A stretch of 64,000 nt of DNA from Athripsodes cinereus. Lineage: Eukaryota; Arthropoda; Insecta; Trichoptera; Leptoceridae. The translations under genes were made by a program, and so were the position numbers. The notes under the pieces are model-generated. The model ran no database searches and was not told where the DNA came from. It saw only the letters and a list, made by a program, of their open reading frames with translations. Position 1 is the stretch's first letter, and every line of letters begins with the position of its first letter. The DNA lies in contig OX388328.1 in assembly GCA_947579605.1 (NCBI GenBank), positions 12,379,684 through 12,443,683 on the forward strand. Direction: 5' to 3'. Of this stretch, positions 60,737-64,000 are shown one piece after another.

Positions 60737-61275
60737 GTAAGTCTTAATTTCGGCCTGTAACAATCAACATTTTTATATCTATATCGTAAAACTAATAACT
60801 ATGTATATATAGTAATTTTTCATAATTTTATCAGACTATTTGGCGTGTTTTCTTATATATTTTGGCCTAAAAACACTCCAAGCGTTATATTTGTATGAAA
60901 AAAATTCTTGATATTTTTATTTGTTAGTCTTAATTTCAATCTGCAACAATCAACCTTTATGTATCTACATCTTAAAACTAATAAGTATGTGTATATAGTA
61001 ATTTTTCATCCTTTTATGAGACTATTTGGCGTGTTTTCTTATATATTTTGACCTAAAAACACTCCATGTGTAATATTTGTATGAAAAAAATCTTTAAATT
61101 TGTATTTGTTACTCTTAATTTCGATTTCTAACAATCAACCTTAATGTATCTATATCGTAAAACTAATAACTATGTGTATATAGTAATTTTTCATCATTTT
61201 ATCAGACTATTTGGCGTGTTTTCTTATATATTTTTACCTAAAAACACTCCAAGTGTTATATTTGTATTAAAAAAT
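60737..61275 (+). repeat. M6 left-arm tandem repeats, 3 units of ~185 bp
   Basis: Units start at 60737, 60923 and 61108. Each has GTCTTAATTT (or variant), ACAATCAACC, AAAACTAATAA, GTAATTTTTCAT, TTTGGCGTGTTTTCTTATAT and AAAAACACTCCA. Confidence 0.9.
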
Positions 61276-61289
61276 TGTGAAATTTTATT

Positions 61290-61500
61290 AATATACCAGT
61301 GTCTGTGTCATCTGTGTGTTACCTCCGAGCAGGCGGACCACCTGTGGGTGCGTGGAGCATGGTCCCTCCTCAGAACGGCTTCCTTGGTGGAAACAATGAC
61401 GTATGCTAGTGTGGGTGCTAGCACGGGGTGCGCTTCAGATGGTTCGATGGTGACCCGCAGCAAAGGCAAGGAGGGCCGTACACTATGTTGTATTGAGCAT
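61290..61500 (+). other. GC-rich island inside M6
   Basis: It follows TTTTATTAATATACCAG and contains GAGCAGGCGGACCACCTGTG, GGTCCCTCCTCAGAACGGC and GCAAAGGCAAGGAGGGCCG. It contrasts strongly with the AT-rich arms. A plus-strand frame stays open through it (E-Q-A-D-H-L-W-V-R-G-A-W-S, M-V-T-R-S-K-G-K-E), but I recognise no family. It could be captured host sequence or a piece of another element. Confidence 0.35.
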
Positions 61501-61501
61501 A

Positions 61502-61880
61502 TAATCTATCTATATCTATCTATACCCTCACGCCGTGTCCCCGGAGGGGTAGGCAGAGAGACCGGAACGCCGTATAGATCAATCCTTACAAACTTCTTTC
61601 GCTTCCTCCACATTCATCCAGTTTCTCACATATGTTCGCCGATTTCTCTTACTCAACACGCGGCCGTTCTTTAGGATTTGATCCACGTGCTCAAGCAACG
61701 TGGTTCTTGGCCTTCCGTGCTTCCTCGCACCTCATCTTTCATACATCCTCTTCGTCATTCTTTTATCTTGCATTCGCTCAACATGTCCAAACCATCGTAA
61801 CTTATTTACACGCCTTCTATCCACAACACTCTTCTCGCATCCGCTCATTTTCCTGATATCCTCATTCTTCACTCTTTTTT
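61502..61880 (-). mobile_element. RTE-TATAG fragment inside M6
   Basis: The tail is ATCTATCTATATC, then CTCACGCCGTGTCCCCGG. The coding follows the family with frameshifts around L-S-E-R and the D-Q-I-L-K block. It ends AATGAGGATATCAGG-like near 61860. AGCATA occurs at both edges, a likely short target duplication. Confidence 0.8.
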
Positions 61881-62235
61881 TAGCATACATATTTATAAGA
61901 GTTTATTATCATACATATCTGACACCTAAGAAAGACAATTACCCATAACTGATTTATTTTGAATTATGATATGATATGGTACCTAGTAGTATTGTAGGTT
62001 CTATTATTTATAAACACTGTGTATTAAAGGCGTAAGCCGTGTATATTATTATAAATAAATAAATAAATTAGGTACATGTTGCATTGGTAATACTCTTAAG
62101 AATGGTACAACATTTTCACTAAGAACCAAATAGGATATTATTATTGTAAGTATTAGTTAGGAGAAATTCTTGGAAAAAGGTAGATAATATATAGTACCTA
62201 TTAATGAAAATTTCATCTTACAGTAACATCTTATA

Positions 62236-62903
62236 CTATACTATACTATACCCTCACGCCGTGTCCCAGGTGGGGTAGGCAGAGAGAACGGAACGCCATG
62301 TCGCTCTATCCTTACATACTTCTTTCGCTTCCTCTACATTCATCCAGTTTCTCATACATGCACGCCGATTCCTCTTACTTAACACGCGACCGTCCTTGAG
62401 AATTTGATCCACGTGGTTAAGCCACGTGGTTTTCTGACGCCCGCGCTTCCTCACACCCTCTCTTTCAGCTAAATACACCCTCTTCGTCAATCTTACACCA
62501 TCCATTCGCTCCACATGACCAAACCATCTCAATTTATTTACACGCATTCTATCAACAACACTCCTCTTGCATCCACTCATTCTTCTAATATCCTCATTTC
62601 TTACTCTATCACGCAATGTTTTACCTACCATTCTTCTCAGTGATCGCATCTCCACTGCATTTATTCCACTCTCGTCCTTATTCAGCCATGTCCAAGTCTC
62701 GCTTGCATACATCAGTGTCGGTACGAGGATGGCGTTGTGCACCAGCATTTTAGCCATGTTCGAGACATTGCTATTGCTAACAATAGATCGAAGTACACCG
62801 TTCACTCTCGCACCAGCCACTTTTCTTTTTTCAATGTCCCTTTCGTACCTACCATCCCTTACAAACATACTTCCTAAATAAACATATTCGTCCACTTGCT
62901 CCA
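62236..62903 (-). mobile_element. RTE-TATAG fragment, 216-codon open frame to natural stop
   Basis: AACATCTTATA is duplicated (62225-62235 and 62904-62914). The minus-strand frame runs from V-D-E-Y-V-Y-L-G-S-M-F through V-A-G-A-R-V-N-G-V-L-R, Y-A-S-E-T-W-T-W-L-N-K, L-R-D-R-V-R-N-E-D-I, L-R-W-F-G-H-V-E-R-M, R-K-R-G-R-Q-K-T-T-W and V-L-S-K-R-N-R-R-A-C to S-A-Y-P-T-W-D-T-A with no internal stop. It is the best template for this C-terminal domain in the window. Confidence 0.95.
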
Positions 62904-62961
62904 AACATCTTATAGTATTTGTATTTCATTTTTCATTCAATTGCCTTGTCTACATCTATAA

Positions 62962-63172
62962 CCAATCTATGTCCAAGAACTACGTGGCTTGACCACGTGG
63001 ATCAAATTCTCAAGGACGGTCGCGTCTTAAGTAAGATGAATCGGCGTGCATGTATGAGAAACTGGTTGAATGTAGAGGAAGCGAAAGAGATATGTAAGGA
63101 AAGATCAACAAGGCGTTCCGTTCTCTTTGCCTACCCCACCTGGGACACGGCGTGAGGGTATAGTATAGTATA
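62962..63172 (+). mobile_element. RTE-TATAG 3' end with 19-bp TSD
   Basis: GCCTTGTCTACATYTATAA occurs at 62943-62961 and 63173-63191 with one mismatch. It covers only R-T-T-W-L-D-H-V-D-Q to A-Y-P-T-W-D-T-A plus the TATAG tail. It is in opposite orientation to the previous copy 60 bases away. Confidence 0.9.
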
Positions 63173-63254
63173 GCCTTGTCTACATTTATAATTTAAAATT
63201 GTCAGTTCAAATTCTATAAGATGCCATGTTATTGTCCTCCTCCTCCTAAATTTC

Positions 63255-63625
63255 ACAATTTTTTCATACAAATATTACACTTGGAGTGTTTTTAGGTCAA
63301 AATATATAAGAAAACACGCCAAATAGTCTGATAAAATGATGAAAAATTACTAAATACACATACTTATTAGTTTTAAGATGTAGATACATAAAGGTTGATT
63401 GTTGCAGATCGAAATTAAGACTAACAAATAAAAATATCATGAATTTTTTTCATACAAATATGACACTTGGAGTGTTTTTATGTCAAAATATATAAGAAAA
63501 AACGCCAAATAGTCTGATAAAATGATGAAAAATTACTTTAAATATACACATAGTTTTTAGTTTAATGATATAGATACATAAAGGTTGATTGTTACAAATC
63601 GAAATTAAGAGTAACAAATAAAAAA
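63255..63625 (-). repeat. M6 right-arm tandem repeats, 2 units
   Basis: Inverted versions of the left-arm unit: TGGAGTGTTTTTAGGTC and AAACACGCCAAATAGTCTG near 63272-63330, again near 63462-63520. The left arm has three units, so the arms differ in copy number. Confidence 0.9.
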
Positions 63626-63777
63626 AATTAAAAATTATCATACTCTCGACGTATGTCACTTTGGCTTGATATAGCTGCGCCGTGCGAATAATATTTACCT
63701 CTTATTCGCACGGTAGTGTGCGAATAAGGAAAAAATATTATTCGCACGCCGTGCGAATAAGAATAACCAAATCTTTT

Positions 63778-64000
63778 AATACGAGTATAGTAGGTACTAT
63801 TTTTATAGCCATGTAGAACCAATAAAAAACGCCTTATGTATCGCGAACTTCATTCGTTTTATAGATGAAAGAGTGCAATATTATTTCAATATATGCGATT
63901 TCGCATATATTGAAAACATTAAATATGTATCCTTTGTCAAATTTATAAGATTGTAAGTAAATTTAATCGATTACTCTGAAAGGTGTATAAAAAATAAAAC
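63778..64000. other. No gene seen
   Basis: ATATGCGATTTCGCATATAT near 63891 is a short palindrome. The window ends in AT-rich DNA. Confidence 0.35.

Larger units (their letters stand above)
60581..63768. mobile_element. M6 long-inverted-repeat (foldback) element, 3.2 kb
   Basis: A perfect 9-bp duplication AAATCTTTT flanks it (60572-60580 and 63769-63777). The outer ends are GGTTGGTCTTATTCGCACGG and, inverted, GGTTATTCTTATTCGCACGG. Each arm then has TTATTCGCAC / GTGCGAATAA hairpins, GCAGC..ATATCAAGCCAAAG and subterminal ~185-bp tandem repeats. 8-10-bp duplications with long, repeat-bearing inverted ends fit Mutator-like or other foldback elements, but no transposase is present to decide. Three RTE-TATAG copies lie inside. 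Confidence 0.85.

Noticed and set aside
61144..61674. 176-codon open frame as a host or transposon gene
   Set aside because: It runs from an M6 tandem repeat through the GC-rich island into antisense RTE-TATAG, so as a whole it cannot be one protein. Only the island part is kept as a question.
60572..63777. LTR retrotransposon bounded by the repeats
   Set aside because: The terminal repeats are inverted, not direct, and there is no primer-binding site or gag/pol.

Overview
This is a gene-poor, AT-rich, repeat-dominated piece of an insect genome, most likely a moth or butterfly. The organism call is inference. It rests on the density of RTE-type LINE ends with short tandem tails, tRNA-derived SINEs, many palindromic MITEs, and the absence of bacterial or viral gene organisation. 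I found no host exon, rRNA, functional tRNA, CRISPR array, LTR element or intact transposase/reverse transcriptase gene. Every open frame I could interpret is a remnant of a mobile element.

Local family names used below. RTE-TATAG: fragments of a LINE C-terminal region whose stop codon runs straight into a (TATAG)n tail, about 15 copies. RTE-GAT: a second LINE end with a (GAT)n tail, 5 copies. LINE-K: LINE ends encoding K-I-E-G...SWL-N-I-R-WTG with CTT/AAG-type tails. SINE-T: a ~250-bp TATAG-tailed short element, about 30 fragments. SINE-A and SINE-B: tRNA-derived SINEs with clear B boxes. SINE-C: a tRNA-derived SINE carrying a LINE 3' end. M1-M6: families of inverted-repeat DNA elements.

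Layout. 1-9,000: SINE-T, SINE-A, SINE-B and LINE-K relics, including a deep nest at 4,460-5,800 and a three-level nest at 6,420-7,105. 9,500-14,100: a poly(A)-tailed LINE end, two opposed near-identical TTA-flanked MITEs (M2), a 57-bp tandem array, and a SINE-T copy split twice. 14,500-19,400: RTE-TATAG copies, one with a 34-bp minisatellite, a jockey-like LINE end and an M5 MITE. 19,700-29,000: M4, SINE-A, a hAT derivative inside SINE-T, a long M1 element, an M3 element and several LINE ends. 29,777-29,993: a long palindrome whose centre has the conserved core of a hammerhead ribozyme. 30,000-43,500: more LINE ends, RTE-GAT with a palindromic insertion, and the second copies of M3 and M4. 44,000-53,900: MITEs, RTE-GAT copies, an M1 insertion with a recognisable empty-site paralogue, and hAT-like ends. 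54,600-63,200: the densest RTE-TATAG cluster. It ends in a 3.2-kb long-inverted-repeat element (M6, 60,581-63,768) flanked by a perfect 9-bp duplication and itself hit by three RTE-TATAG copies.

How the parts interact. The 3' ends of RTE-TATAG and SINE-T are visibly homologous over about 40 bp, which suggests the SINE is mobilised by the LINE machinery. Many insertions have readable target-site duplications, so relative insertion order can be reconstructed in several nests.
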